The notes below the pieces were generated by a model. The model did not search any database. It was not told the origin of the DNA and saw nothing but the letters and a program-made list of their open reading frames with translations. From Deltaproteobacteria bacterium (lineage in GTDB: Bacteria > Desulfobacterota > Syntrophobacteria > Syntrophobacterales > Thermodesulforhabdaceae), in the NCBI GenBank assembly GCA_019309115.1, contig JAFDGW010000005.1, positions 21,801 through 85,800 on the forward strand: a DNA stretch of 64,000 nucleotides, in the 5' to 3' direction. The translations under genes were made by a program, and so were the position numbers. How positions within the stretch are numbered: position 1 is the first letter of the stretch; every line of letters starts with the position of its first letter. This document shows, piece after piece, positions 34,432 to 44,118 of this stretch.

Positions 34432-35973
34432 ATGATTGCGCGTCTTAATACATTCACAATCCTTGGCATTGAAGCTCATCCGGTAGAAGTAGAAGTGGAC
34501 ATTTCCCCGGGGATGCCAGCCTTTAACATAGTTGGTCTCCCTGATAACGTAGTAAAAGAAAGCAAAGAGCGGGTTAGGACAGCGATAAAAAACAGCGGAT
34601 TTGAATTTCCCCTAGAACGAATAACGGTAAACCTTGCGCCCGCACAACTCAGGAAAGAAGGCTCCGGCTTTGATCTCCCAATCGCCCTTGGAATTCTCAT
34701 GGCAAACGGTGTTCTTCCATGCCAACGTAATGGCAGCCCCATTTACTGTGCAGGGGAGCTCGCTCTTGACGGCAGAATAAAACCCGTGTTCGGTGCTCTT
34801 TCTATGTCAATCACTGCAAAGGAAATCGGTATTTCAGATCTCATTCTCCCGCTGGAAAACGCTATGGAAGCCGCCCTGGTACAGGAAGTGACAGTTTATC
34901 CTCTTCAGACATTTAATGAAACTGTGCTCTTTTTGATGGGGAAAAAAGACATTCAGCCGCTACAGGCGAACCTGAACGAGCTTACAAAGATAAGCCAATG
35001 TCACACGGGTGATTTTGCCGAAGTGCGGGGACAGGAACAGGCAAAAAGAGGGATGGAGATTGCAGCGGCGGGAGGACACAACATTCTTATGGTTGGACCT
35101 CCCGGTGCGGGTAAAACAATGCTAGCCCAGCGATTACCGTCCATTCTCCCGCCAATGTCTTTCGAAGAAGCCCTTGAAACCACCAAAATCTACAGCGTCG
35201 CCGGATTAACAGGCCGCGATAAACCTTTGATCTTTACCCGTCCCTTTCGAGCTCCTCATCACAGTATATCCGACGCTGGTCTTATCGGAGGAGGGCAAAT
35301 TCCAAAACCTGGGGAAGTTAGCCTGGCACATAATGGTGTGCTTTTCCTCGATGAATTCCCCGAGTTCAAACGCAATATCATTGATCTTTTGCGGCAGCCA
35401 ATGGAAGATGGTAAGGTAACTATTTCGCGTGCTACCATTACCCTGACATACCCGGCAAAATTTATGCTCGTCGCAGCCATGAATCCATGCCCTTGCGGAT
35501 ATCTTGGGTCATCTCAGAAACCCTGCACATGCACCACCACCCAGGTCATTCGCTACCAGAGCAAAATATCAGGACCCGTGCTGGACAGGATAGATATACA
35601 CATTGACGTACCGGCGGTATCATACAAAGAATTGAGTTCACACTGCAAAAATATGGAAACTTCAGAGGAGATACGAAATCGCGTAGTTAAAGCCCGACAG
35701 CGACAGATAGATCGCTATTACGGCGAACCGATCGCCTGCAATGCGCATCTGTCACCGTCCCTGATAGAAAAATACTGTCCCATCACTAATCAGGGCCACA
35801 GGTTGTTGAAAGAAGCCATGGAACGGCTGAACCTCAGCGCTAGGGCTTATCACAGAATTATAAAAGTAGCGAGAACCATAGCGGATCTGGAAGACAGCGA
35901 GAATATTAGTGAAGATCACCTTTTGGAAAGCATTCAATATAGGACTCTCGACAGGTCGTACGGCCTGCTATAG
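34432..35973 (+). CDS. comM: YifB/ComM-type magnesium-chelatase-like AAA+ ATPase
   Basis: 513 residues. An N-terminal ChlI/Lon-like domain (GIEAHPVEVEVDISPGMPAF) is followed by Walker A GPPGAGKT near 222, Walker B LFLDEFPEF near 305 and the Cys cluster CPCGY...CTCTTTQV. ComM is a hexameric helicase that promotes branch migration during natural transformation; the family is also common in non-competent bacteria. Length is normal. Single gene, same strand as nothing adjacent. Confidence 0.93.
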   Translation: MIARLNTFTILGIEAHPVEVEVDISPGMPAFNIVGLPDNVVKESKERVRTAIKNSGFEFPLERITVNLAPAQLRKEGSGFDLPIALGILMANGVLPCQRNGSPIYCAGELALDGRIKPVFGALSMSITAKEIGISDLILPLENAMEAALVQEVTVYPLQTFNETVLFLMGKKDIQPLQANLNELTKISQCHTGDFAEVRGQEQAKRGMEIAAAGGHNILMVGPPGAGKTMLAQRLPSILPPMSFEEALETTKIYSVAGLTGRDKPLIFTRPFRAPHHSISDAGLIGGGQIPKPGEVSLAHNGVLFLDEFPEFKRNIIDLLRQPMEDGKVTISRATITLTYPAKFMLVAAMNPCPCGYLGSSQKPCTCTTTQVIRYQSKISGPVLDRIDIHIDVPAVSYKELSSHCKNMETSEEIRNRVVKARQRQIDRYYGEPIACNAHLSPSLIEKYCPITNQGHRLLKEAMERLNLSARAYHRIIKVARTIADLEDSENISEDHLLESIQYRTLDRSYGLL

Positions 35974-36001
35974 CAAGAGTCTTTACTGAAGCTTATCTTT
36001 A

Positions 36002-36430
36002 TCAGTTCATGGGAATCATTTTTGATACCTCTGCATTTACGTAGCGATAAATCTCTTCATCGGTACCGTAAATATCAATAATGCACTTGTGGTCAATAAG
36101 CTTTTCAATAATCCAGGCGGTAACGTAAAGGCTTATAAAATGCGGCCTTGGAACTATGTGTCGGATCTCTGCCGTCTGGTACTGTATGTCAAAATCTTCC
36201 GCCGTAAGCAGGCTCTGAAGACAAAGGTTAACCTGTTGTTCCAGCTCTATCTTGCTGGTCGTTTCAACGGCCCTAACCTCGATGAGACGCGATGTTATTC
36301 GTTCGCTTAACTCATCGAGATGCTTCTTAAGTAACCTCAAGGCTCGCATCTTCTGAGCCTCTTTTGCATGATCTAGCCTAGAGATTACCGCGGCTTCTCT
36401 ACCGTCTGGTCTGAAATCTCCTCTTGCCAT
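36002..36430 (-). CDS. Hypothetical protein coupled to larB
   Basis: 142 residues, no recognised family. Residues 15-70 are a predicted coiled helix (KEAQKMRALRLLKKHLDEL). The C-terminal half contains IIDIYGTDEEIYRYVNAEV. GGAGGGG lies 8 bp before the ATG. It overlaps larB by 46 bp in another frame, so it is likely translated from the same mRNA. Confidence 0.7.
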   Translation of the reverse strand: MARGDFRPDGREAAVISRLDHAKEAQKMRALRLLKKHLDELSERITSRLIEVRAVETTSKIELEQQVNLCLQSLLTAEDFDIQYQTAEIRHIVPRPHFISLYVTAWIIEKLIDHKCIIDIYGTDEEIYRYVNAEVSKMIPMN

Positions 36431-37197
36431 TGCGAATCCCCTCCTTTCAGAGCAATTCTCCTGTGAATGATAGATGCCACATAGCCCCCTCCAAAGCCAT
36501 TGTCAATATTAACAACAACAATTCCCGGAGAGCAGCTATTGAGCATAGTGAGCAAGGCTGCAATGCCACCAAAGCTGCTCCCATATCCTGCGCTGGTCGG
36601 AATAGCGATTATGGGGCCCTCAACCAGGCTCGCCACAACACTTGGAAGGGCGCCTTCCATACCGGCAACAACCACCCAGACCGTGGCCTTTCTGAGCTCT
36701 GCCCAGATGTCCATCAACCTGTGCAACCCTGCTACTCCAACATCGTAAAAGCGCTTCACCCTGCTCCCCATTAACTCAGCCGTTATGGCTGCCTCTTCAG
36801 CAACGGGAATATCCACAGTGCCACCTGTCAGAATTGCTACATATCCTTCATCAACTGCAGGAATGTCTGATCCCCGCATAAACCAGACCCTGGCTGTTTT
36901 GCTGTAATTTCCTTCCGGAAACGAAGCTGACAATTCCGCAGCAACATCTTTATCAATTCGTGTTATCAATACAGTAGAACCCATTTCCTGCATTGATGTC
37001 ACAATTTCTTTTAGCTGTTCCACAGTTTTGCCATTGCCATACACGACTTCAGGAAAGCCCCGCCTCAAAGTCCTGTGATGATCCAGCCTTGCAAAGGACA
37101 AATTTTCATAGGGAAGTCGGGCTATGAATTCACAAACTTCATGAACATCTACGAAGCCTTTCTTAAAATCTTCCAAAACTTTTATGAGTTGCTTCAT
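36385..37197 (-). CDS. larB: Nickel-pincer cofactor biosynthesis protein LarB
   Basis: 270 residues from ATG 37197. The C-terminal PurE-like domain carries the family pattern (ILTGGTVDIPVAEEAA, VVAGMEGALPSVV, IAIPTSAGYGSSFGG). LarB carboxylates and hydrolyses nicotinic acid adenine dinucleotide to start nickel-pincer synthesis. Partners larC and larE are not in the window. It overlaps the Kdo transferase gene by 4 bp (ATGA). Confidence 0.9.
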   Translation of the reverse strand: MKQLIKVLEDFKKGFVDVHEVCEFIARLPYENLSFARLDHHRTLRRGFPEVVYGNGKTVEQLKEIVTSMQEMGSTVLITRIDKDVAAELSASFPEGNYSKTARVWFMRGSDIPAVDEGYVAILTGGTVDIPVAEEAAITAELMGSRVKRFYDVGVAGLHRLMDIWAELRKATVWVVVAGMEGALPSVVASLVEGPIIAIPTSAGYGSSFGGIAALLTMLNSCSPGIVVVNIDNGFGGGYVASIIHRRIALKGGDSQWQEEISDQTVEKPR

Positions 37198-38510
37198 AGT
37201 TGATGTCTCTCCCGTAGCCAATCTACTATCCATCTGACATAAGTCTTCGACACCCCATAAAAACTTCTCCTGATTTTTTCGTACTTATCCCGAGGAACCC
37301 TACCCTCGTGAGGATTGGTGATAAAATTCACCACAACCCTTTCCAGTTCCTTCGCATTTTTCACCATCACCCCGCATCCCAGGGATTGCAATAGCTCTTG
37401 CTCTGACTTCACCTTGCTAATGTATGGACCATAAATCACCTTTCTGCCTCGGGCTATCGGCTCCATTATGTTGTGTCCCCCGATAGGAACTAACGACCCC
37501 CCGCAAAACACAGCATCTCCAAGGGCGTAGATGTCAAACAAGAAACCCATCAAATCTACTATGAGCACTCTTTCCTTAGGTTTTTCCAGACCCTGAAGAA
37601 CTCTGGATAAAAACGAACACGGAATTGCTTTTCGGTTCAACAACTCAGCCAACTGCGAAACTCGACCAAGATGCCTTGGAACGAGTATGCATTTTACATT
37701 ATCAAATTTCTTAATAATTTTCGAACATACATCAACAATCATGTTACACTCATTACTTCTGAGACTTCCAGCAACAAACACCCTTGTATCCTTGCCAATG
37801 TCCAGCATCTCAGCCCATTCGGAAGGCGAATACTTGAAGTTCCGGCAGGTTTCGAAAAGCTCCTCGTGTTTCGAATTACCTGTAACATGGACCCTTGACG
37901 GATCCGCGCCAAGATCAATGATACGCAGCTTATCTCCATGGCTAACCATTCCCGCCCGCCACAACCTTTGGAAAATGTCTTTGAAAACGCCCTCGAGTAA
38001 ACGGTATACACGAAAAGAACGATAAGAAATCCTCCCATTGCAAAGCAGGGTCGCCACACCTAGGTTACTCAAAAAGGCATGGGTAACAGGCCAGTACTCA
38101 GCTTCGAATGTAACGAAAAGGTCAGGCACAGAGCTTTGAAAAAAACGAGATACAGGCTCGTGAAAATCAAAAGGGGCTGGCACAACCTCAAAACTAAGGT
38201 TCCTAGCAACAGATACAGCCTTTTTAAAGCCTGTAAAGGTTCCAACGGAAACAAAGATGCTACCCTTAAAGCCGCTATTTCGCAGCCCGCGAACAACAGG
38301 GAATATACCGTTCAATTCACCAACTGACGCTCCGTGCAAAATAACCACAGGCCGGTTCAACGGAGAAGTAACACACTCTAGGCCGGTTCCCTGAATGCGG
38401 TGCACCCAGAAGTCACATTCCTCGCTAGACAAATTGTTCATCTTTCTGGTTTTAAAAAAGACGAAAGCCTTTAAAAATTTTTCATAAATTCGGAAAAAAA
38501 TTTTTTGCAT
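37194..38510 (-). CDS. waaA: 3-deoxy-D-manno-octulosonic acid (Kdo) transferase
   Basis: 438 residues. I chose ATG 38510; a longer frame to 38612 invades the asnS start. An N-terminal hydrophobic anchor precedes LHGASVGELNG, with the conserved GE of the acceptor site. The GT-B donor half has VFCGGSLVPIGGHNIMEP. The enzyme transfers Kdo from CMP-Kdo to lipid A at the inner membrane, showing a Gram-negative envelope. Translationally coupled to larB. Confidence 0.9.
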   Translation of the reverse strand: MQKIFFRIYEKFLKAFVFFKTRKMNNLSSEECDFWVHRIQGTGLECVTSPLNRPVVILHGASVGELNGIFPVVRGLRNSGFKGSIFVSVGTFTGFKKAVSVARNLSFEVVPAPFDFHEPVSRFFQSSVPDLFVTFEAEYWPVTHAFLSNLGVATLLCNGRISYRSFRVYRLLEGVFKDIFQRLWRAGMVSHGDKLRIIDLGADPSRVHVTGNSKHEELFETCRNFKYSPSEWAEMLDIGKDTRVFVAGSLRSNECNMIVDVCSKIIKKFDNVKCILVPRHLGRVSQLAELLNRKAIPCSFLSRVLQGLEKPKERVLIVDLMGFLFDIYALGDAVFCGGSLVPIGGHNIMEPIARGRKVIYGPYISKVKSEQELLQSLGCGVMVKNAKELERVVVNFITNPHEGRVPRDKYEKIRRSFYGVSKTYVRWIVDWLRERHQL

Positions 38511-38590
38511 AACTTTTGTTGTCAGCACAGACTCCTTCAAATTATCATAGAGTGGTTGCCTAAAATACACAAACACCGGCAGGAGGCGAA

Positions 38591-39958
38591 ATGATTCCAA
38601 CGGGTATTCCAATCAAAGAACTTTTCAGGAGCTTTTCGTCCCACCTGGGCAAAGACATCAGGGTAAATGGTTGGGTCAGAACAAGGCGCGATTCCAAGGC
38701 AGGAATCAGCTTTGTAGAACTCAATGACGGGAGCTGCCTGAAGAACCTTCAGGTAATCATAAGCCACGACAATCCGTCGCTTGTCGAAATGCTTCCTATA
38801 ATTACTACTGGAGCAGGCATTTCTGCATTCGGTACGCTCAAAAAATCCCCTGCAAAGGGGCAGCCGATAGAACTGGAAGCAAAAGAGATAACAATATACG
38901 GCACGGCCGATCCGGTATCGTATCCGCTTCAGAAAAAGCGCCATTCCTTTGAATTCCTTCGTCAGATTGCACATCTTCGCCCTCGCACTAATACTATTGG
39001 GGCTGTCACAAGGGTAAGAAATCGCCTTAGCTACACCATACATCGATTCTTTCAAGAGCGCGGTTTTTATTACATCCATACACCGATAATAACAACCAGT
39101 GATTGCGAAGGGGCCGGTGAAGTCTTCCGGGTTGTGGCAGAACATATGGAAGAAGAATTTTTCGGTAGGCCGACCTATCTTACAGTGAGTGGACAGCTCC
39201 AGGCGGAAATTTTCGCACTGGCTCTCGGCAAGGTTTACACCTTTGGTCCTACCTTCCGTGCAGAAAATTCAAATACTCGCCGCCATCTGGCAGAATTCTG
39301 GATGATCGAACCCGAAGTGGCCTTTGCTGACATCGAAGATAATCTAAAACTGGCCGAAGAAATGCTCCGCCAAATCGTTCAGGATGTGCTTGATAACTGT
39401 GACGAGGACCTTCAGTTTTTCGCGCGCTTTATAGATCCAAATCTGATCGGTAGACTCGAAATGATCATAAAGAAACCCTTTGAAGTCATCACCTACACGG
39501 AAGCCGTAAAGATTTTGGAGGAAAGTGGCGAACAATTCGATTATCCTGCTCGTTGGGGATGTGACCTTCAGGCCGAGCATGAACGCTACCTAACCGAGAA
39601 AAAATTCAAACGCCCCGTTGCCGTCATTGACTATCCCAGAACCCTTAAGCCCTTTTATATGAAGGTAAATGACGATGAACAAACTGTTGCTGCAATGGAC
39701 GTGCTGGTGCCTGAAGTTGGTGAAATCGTAGGTGGATCTGAAAGGGAATATCGTTACGATGTTCTCGTCGAACAGATGAAACAGAAAAACATGAACTTGG
39801 AAGACTACCAGTGGTACCTGGACCTTAGACGATTCGGTTCTGTTCCCCATGCCGGATTTGGACTGGGGTTCGAAAGATTGGTTCAGTTTGTGACCGGTGT
39901 TCAGAACATACGCGAAGCGATTCCGTTTCCGAGGACACCGGGGCATGCCTTATTTTAA
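38591..39958 (+). CDS. asnS: Asparaginyl-tRNA synthetase
   Basis: 455 residues, class II. An N-terminal OB fold ([17 protein letters not shown]) precedes motif 2 ([21 protein letters not shown]) from about 223; the quoted part starts at F223 and is 20 residues only in print. Motif 3 is [10 protein letters not shown] near 425. It charges tRNA-Asn directly. GGAGG stands 5 bp before the ATG. It is divergent from waaA with 80 bp between. Confidence 0.95.
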   Translation: MIPTGIPIKELFRSFSSHLGKDIRVNGWVRTRRDSKAGISFVELNDGSCLKNLQVIISHDNPSLVEMLPIITTGAGISAFGTLKKSPAKGQPIELEAKEITIYGTADPVSYPLQKKRHSFEFLRQIAHLRPRTNTIGAVTRVRNRLSYTIHRFFQERGFYYIHTPIITTSDCEGAGEVFRVVAEHMEEEFFGRPTYLTVSGQLQAEIFALALGKVYTFGPTFRAENSNTRRHLAEFWMIEPEVAFADIEDNLKLAEEMLRQIVQDVLDNCDEDLQFFARFIDPNLIGRLEMIIKKPFEVITYTEAVKILEESGEQFDYPARWGCDLQAEHERYLTEKKFKRPVAVIDYPRTLKPFYMKVNDDEQTVAAMDVLVPEVGEIVGGSEREYRYDVLVEQMKQKNMNLEDYQWYLDLRRFGSVPHAGFGLGFERLVQFVTGVQNIREAIPFPRTPGHALF

Positions 39959-39972
39959 CGGAGGTAATAACT

Positions 39973-40410
39973 ATGTGCTTTCATCAGAGAATAAGGTGCT
40001 TCTGCGGCAAAAATGAGGCTTTTCTATTTTATCGTGACAATGTATTGCCGGAGGAAGTCTTGGTTGAAGTTTTCTGTCCTGATTGTCGGTCCATGGCGGG
40101 GTGGGATCCCGAAAGCATGATTGATGACGGTGGCTGGATTCTTCATTACGACATGGAAATTGCGTCCTTTTACCTGAAACAAAAAGGAATCAACGTTAAG
40201 CCAACTCCGGAATTTTTGTTCGACCAGGAATATTGTTCCTGGTATGGACTAAGCCCTGATGACATCGATGCTAACATTCGACTGACGGAAGAACTGGCAC
40301 CGCTTAAAGACAAAAACCTTGCTTTATACTTTAACACCTTCAGAAAAAAGCGCCTTGAACGGGTAGAAAAACTGAAAAAACAAGGCTTCAGAAAAGCTTT
40401 GAACTCATGA
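39973..40410 (+). CDS. Hypothetical cysteine-motif protein
   Basis: 145 residues, family not recognised. C9-x-C11 and C35-x-x-C38 (FCPDCRS) could form a zinc site. The rest is mixed alpha/beta, ending in a basic helix (KKRLERVEKLKKQ). CGGAGGT lies about 9 bp before the ATG. It follows asnS by 14 bp on the same strand. Confidence 0.75.
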   Translation: MCFHQRIRCFCGKNEAFLFYRDNVLPEEVLVEVFCPDCRSMAGWDPESMIDDGGWILHYDMEIASFYLKQKGINVKPTPEFLFDQEYCSWYGLSPDDIDANIRLTEELAPLKDKNLALYFNTFRKKRLERVEKLKKQGFRKALNS

Positions 40411-40415
40411 GCAAA

Positions 40416-40447
40416 GGCGTCGCAGGGACAGTGAGGCCCTCGACGCC
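40416..40447. terminator. Bidirectional hairpin between convergent genes
   Basis: GGCGTCG (40416-40422) and CGACGCC (40441-40447) pair, extended by AGGG/CCCT. It sits between the stops at 40410 (+) and 40456 (-). T-tracts are short (AAA before, AAAAA after), so efficiency is uncertain. Confidence 0.55.
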
Positions 40448-40455
40448 AAAAACCG

Positions 40456-40632
40456 CTAATTCAACACCACTTCTTCCACCTTTTTCAAAATATTTTTTGG
40501 AATCGGGTATTCATCCTTATTCAAATACAACTTCAGGAGTTGGGGATCAAACTCAATTTTCTGTGCAATCTCAGCAATATCCAAACCCTTTTCTTCAATG
40601 GCCTCTATAACCTTCAGTTTTTCTTCAACCAT
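40456..40632 (-). CDS. 58-residue HTH-like small protein
   Basis: MVEEKLKVIEAIEEKG at the start, then GLDIAEIAQKIEFDPQLLK and PKNILKKVEEVV: the spacing of hydrophobic residues resembles a short helix-turn-helix. GGAGGG lies about 8 bp before the ATG, and TATAAT is present upstream at 40670 on this strand. Family not recognised. It is divergent from the oxidoreductase operon and could regulate it. Confidence 0.7.
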   Translation of the reverse strand: MVEEKLKVIEAIEEKGLDIAEIAQKIEFDPQLLKLYLNKDEYPIPKNILKKVEEVVLN

Positions 40633-40809
40633 GGATCAACCCTCCTCAGCTTCACTGTGACGTCCTATTATAATCTGTCCTTATTTTGATATTACCTGCC
40701 ACGATAAGACGAAGCCTTCAAGTTTTTTCTTTCACTATTGTCTTTGATTGAATAGAATAGCTTAGCTTCGGTGTGGAGCGGAAAAAAATAAAAAGTGGGG
40801 TGTGTATCC

Positions 40810-41358
40810 ATGATTGAAGTCAGATTTCACGGTCGTGGAGGTCAGGGAGCGGTAACTTCTGCCGAACTTACCGCTCTTGCGGCGATCGCGCAGGGGAAAT
40901 ACGGTCAGGCATTTCCCAGTTTTGGTCCCGAACGCCGGGGTGCACCGGTTATGGCTTTTGTTCGGGTGGGTGAGGAACCTATAAGGAGTAGGGAGAAGAT
41001 ATACGAGCCCGACGTAGTTGTTGTACTGGATCCGAGCCTTCCAGAGATTGTGGACGTTCAGTCGGGCTTGAAGGAAAATGGGACAGTGGTGCTGAATACA
41101 AGGAAAAGCATTGATGAAGTTCGCAGAGAACACGGCTTCAACTGTCGTCTCGCAGTGGTGGACGCTATGTCCATTGCCATGGATGTACTGAAGGTGCCCA
41201 TTACAAACACCACCATGCTGGGGGCATTGATTAAGGCGTCCGGTATATTACCATTGGAGGCTCTGCACGAGCTTATAAAGCACCGTTTTGGTCCGCTGGG
41301 AGATAAAAATTTCGAGGCTTGTCGTCGTGCGTTTGAAGAAACAGTAGTGGAGGAATAA
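40810..41358 (+). CDS. porG: 2-oxoacid:ferredoxin oxidoreductase, gamma subunit
   Basis: 182 residues from ATG 40810 (an in-frame GTG at 40795 gives five more). The signature FHGRGGQGAVTSAE starts the protein and GQAFPSFGPERRGAPV follows, as in the PorG/catalytic-domain family. It is the first of four subunits in the order gamma-delta-alpha-beta. The substrate is probably pyruvate, but 2-ketoisovalerate is possible from sequence alone. Confidence 0.93.
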   Translation: MIEVRFHGRGGQGAVTSAELTALAAIAQGKYGQAFPSFGPERRGAPVMAFVRVGEEPIRSREKIYEPDVVVVLDPSLPEIVDVQSGLKENGTVVLNTRKSIDEVRREHGFNCRLAVVDAMSIAMDVLKVPITNTTMLGALIKASGILPLEALHELIKHRFGPLGDKNFEACRRAFEETVVEE

Positions 41359-41361
41359 TCC

Positions 41362-41655
41362 GTGGCTAAAGAAACAGGAATCTGCAGCTGGAAAGAATTG
41401 GCTTTGGGGACGGCAATTTTGACGCCTGGTAATGCATCGGAACTTAAAACCGGCGATTGGCGGTCTATGCGGCCGGTTGTAGATTATGAAAAGTGCGTCA
41501 AGTGCGGCCGATGCTACATCCTGTGTCCTGATATGGTATATTCGCCCCGCGATGATGGATACTACGAACTTAACTATTATTACTGCAAAGGATGTGGCAT
41601 CTGCGCTCACGAATGCCCGAAGGGTGCTATTGAAATGGTTGAGGAGGAGAGGTAA
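41362..41655 (+). CDS. porD: 2-oxoacid:ferredoxin oxidoreductase, delta (ferredoxin) subunit
   Basis: 97 residues from GTG 41362. Two complete [4Fe-4S] motifs: C45/C48/C51 plus C55, and C75/C78/C81 plus C85. It passes electrons from the catalytic subunits to ferredoxin. The stop overlaps the alpha-subunit ATG by 1 bp (TAATG). Confidence 0.94.
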   Translation: MAKETGICSWKELALGTAILTPGNASELKTGDWRSMRPVVDYEKCVKCGRCYILCPDMVYSPRDDGYYELNYYYCKGCGICAHECPKGAIEMVEEER

Positions 41656-42830
41656 TGGCAAGACGAGTAGGCATGGAGGTTTCCATCGCGGCGGCGGAAA
41701 CCGTGGCACTTCTTGACGTTGACGTGGTTGCAGCGTATCCGATAACGCCGCAAACCCACATAGTTGAACACCTTTCCGAACTGGTTGCTGACGGGCAACT
41801 GGATGCTGAATTTGTTCCCGTTGAATCCGAACACAGTGCAATGAGCGTTTGTGTTGGAGCGGCCGCTGCGGGAGCACGCACCTTTACATCAACAAGTTCT
41901 CAGGGCTATGCTCTGATGGTTGAAATCTGCTACATAGCGTCGAGTCTTAGACTACCTATAGTGATGGCCCTTGCTAACCGATCTATGAGCGCCCCTATAA
42001 GCATATGGAATGATCACGCTGACATGATGCTGGCTCGAGATACCGGCTGGATTCAAACCGTTGCCGAAAACGGTCAAGAAGTGGTGGACCTCATTATGCA
42101 CGCTTACCGTGTCGCTGAAGATCACAGGGTTCTCCTGCCGGTAATAGTTAACCTCGATGGTTTCATTCTCACTCATATGATAGAACCGATACAGCTTCCC
42201 ACTAAAGAAGAAGTCCAGGCTTATGTACCACCTTACAAACCCCTTTTAAGGCTCGATCCCGACAATCCTGTAACTATAGGACCCGTTGGCGTTCCGGAAG
42301 TTTATACAGAGGCCAAGAAGGCTCAGGACGAGGCCATTAAAAACGCCAAGCCGGTAATTCTGGAGGCGTGGGACGAGTTTGAAAAAATTTTCGGTCGAAA
42401 GTACAAACCCATTGAAACCTATAAGGCTGAAGATGCAGAAATTATCTTGGTCACCGTTGGAAGCATATCAGAAACGGCGATGCGAGCGGTGGATCGAATG
42501 AGGGCACATGGGAAAAGGGTTGGCCTCGCCCGAATAAGGCTTTTCCGTCCCTTCCCCGTTGAAGAGTTTGTCGATGCGGTAAGAGGGGCAAAGTTAATTG
42601 GCGTGGTGGAGCGTGCACTGGGATTTAACGGTTACACGGGACCACTATGTGCCGAACTGAAATCGGTGCTGTTCGATAATGGCCTCAATCCCTATGTATG
42701 GAACTTCATTGCAGGTCTCGGAGGCCGGGACGTGACCGTTGAAGATTTCGAAGAAATGGCAGAGTGTCTTGAGGTTAAGGCGAACAAGAACGAACCAATG
42801 GGATATGAAATAGTAAATGCGAGGGAATAA
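41655..42830 (+). CDS. porA: 2-oxoacid:ferredoxin oxidoreductase, alpha subunit
   Basis: 391 residues. YPITPQTHIVEHL near 27, the EHSAMSVCVGAAAAGART segment and TSSQGYALM mark the pyrophosphate-domain subunit. It forms the active site with the beta subunit and decarboxylates the 2-oxoacid with CoA. Its stop is directly followed by the beta ATG. Confidence 0.95.
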   Translation: MARRVGMEVSIAAAETVALLDVDVVAAYPITPQTHIVEHLSELVADGQLDAEFVPVESEHSAMSVCVGAAAAGARTFTSTSSQGYALMVEICYIASSLRLPIVMALANRSMSAPISIWNDHADMMLARDTGWIQTVAENGQEVVDLIMHAYRVAEDHRVLLPVIVNLDGFILTHMIEPIQLPTKEEVQAYVPPYKPLLRLDPDNPVTIGPVGVPEVYTEAKKAQDEAIKNAKPVILEAWDEFEKIFGRKYKPIETYKAEDAEIILVTVGSISETAMRAVDRMRAHGKRVGLARIRLFRPFPVEEFVDAVRGAKLIGVVERALGFNGYTGPLCAELKSVLFDNGLNPYVWNFIAGLGGRDVTVEDFEEMAECLEVKANKNEPMGYEIVNARE

Positions 42831-43817
42831 ATGGGTGCTGCAGCAGAAGCATTGAAGGATTTCAAAGGCTTTAGCATGAAAAATCTGCCCAGAGAAGAAC
42901 CTCTTTCTCCGGGGCACAGGGCCTGTCAGGGTTGCGCCGAAATACTTAGCCTTCGCCTTGCCCTGAAAGCCATTGGAAAAAACGTAATCGTGGCATCCGC
43001 TACAGGATGCATGGAAATCGTAACCACTCCATATCCTCAAACTGCCTGGAGAGTACCGTGGATACACGTTGCTTTTGAAAACGCCGCGGCAGTAATAAGC
43101 GGCGTTGAAGCTGCGTATAAAGCGATGACCCGTAAAGGCAAGATGGAAAAGAAAGACGTTGTTTTTGTCGCTTACGGTGGTGACGGTGGCACGGCGGACA
43201 TAGGCCTTCAAGCCTTGAGTGGCGCCTTGGAACGCGGCCACAACTTTGTGTATCTTTGCCTCGACAATGAAGCCTACATGAACACGGGCATTCAGCGATC
43301 GTCGGCAACACCTTATGGAGCAATGACCACCACCTCACCTCCAGGGAAAAAAAGCATCGGGCAAGCAACATGGAAAAAGAACGTACCGGCAATTGCCGCG
43401 GCTCATGACATTCCTTACGTAGCAACGGCTTCTCCAGCGTACCCGATTGACCTCATGAACAAGGCCAAAAAAGCCTCATTGGTGCCGGGTCCGGCTTATG
43501 TGCACATCTTTTGCGCATGCCCAACCGGCTGGAGGCACGACAGCAGCATAGCTATCGAAGTAGCCAGAATGGCCGTGGCGACAAACGTGTTCCCCCTCTA
43601 CGAAGTAATAGATGGTCAGTGGAAGTTGTCTCGCAAGAATCCAAAACCAAAACCAGTAAAGGAATACCTGAAACTGCAGAGACGTTTTCGCCACTTGACC
43701 GACGCAGAAATCGCAAAGATACAGCAAAGGGTAAATAAAGAATGGAAAACCCTTCTGGCTCGTTGCGGAGAATTGGAAGAACTCGAAAAATTTGGAGAAA
43801 TAGAACAAAACCTGTAA
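42831..43817 (+). CDS. porB: 2-oxoacid:ferredoxin oxidoreductase, beta subunit
   Basis: 328 residues. Thiamine diphosphate binding is shown by [14 protein letters not shown] followed by [11 protein letters not shown]. An intrinsic [4Fe-4S] cluster is set by C32, C35, C60 and a distal Cys in FCACPTGW. It completes the enzyme and links to a terminator downstream. Confidence 0.95.
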   Translation: MGAAAEALKDFKGFSMKNLPREEPLSPGHRACQGCAEILSLRLALKAIGKNVIVASATGCMEIVTTPYPQTAWRVPWIHVAFENAAAVISGVEAAYKAMTRKGKMEKKDVVFVAYGGDGGTADIGLQALSGALERGHNFVYLCLDNEAYMNTGIQRSSATPYGAMTTTSPPGKKSIGQATWKKNVPAIAAAHDIPYVATASPAYPIDLMNKAKKASLVPGPAYVHIFCACPTGWRHDSSIAIEVARMAVATNVFPLYEVIDGQWKLSRKNPKPKPVKEYLKLQRRFRHLTDAEIAKIQQRVNKEWKTLLARCGELEELEKFGEIEQNL

Positions 43818-43827
43818 TGAAAAAAGG

Positions 43828-43870
43828 TGTGGTCGGGTCCTAAAAGAGACCTCGACCACATTTTATTTTT
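43828..43870 (+). terminator. Intrinsic terminator of the oxidoreductase operon
   Basis: TGTGGTCG (43828-43835) pairs with CGACCACA (43853-43860), extended by GGTC/GACC, and is followed by TTTTATTTTT. Confidence 0.9.
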
Positions 43871-43871
43871 A

Positions 43872-44092
43872 TCTTTCGCGGACGGGAAGACCCCTTCCGT
43901 AAGGGAGGGAATAAAAGCCCACAGGTATAAAACAGCACGAGATGAAAATGAGCGAAGGTATCTCCGAGTCCCTGCTTTTTGGAGGGATAGGAGGAGGGGT
44001 GGTGTGAACTTGCCCAGAGGGATAAGGGTAGGAAAAACCTACCAAACTCCCTCAGAAGCTCTGTCCGTAAGGGCAGAGTAGTTCACTTTCGA
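43872..44092. mobile_element. IS200/IS605-like remnant bounded by GTAA-loop hairpins
   Basis: Two related hairpins enclose about 150 bp: CCCTTCC-GTAA-GGGAGGG (43892-43909) and CTCTGTCC-GTAA-GGGCAGAG (44059-44078), sharing the core TCCGTAAGGG. The right one is followed by TAGTTCAC, like right ends of IS200/IS605 elements. A short frame just before it ends SEALSVRAE, reminiscent of TnpB C-termini. No tnpA or intact tnpB is present, so this would be a miniature or decayed copy. Confidence 0.45.
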
Positions 44093-44118
44093 GTCAAGTC
44101 GATTTGCATGGAAAGGTG

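Noticed and set aside
38537..39145. 202-residue minus-strand frame
   Set aside because: Antisense to asnS; no ribosome-binding site or family resemblance.
42645..43241. 198-residue minus-strand frame
   Set aside because: Antisense to porA/porB, which have clear domain evidence.
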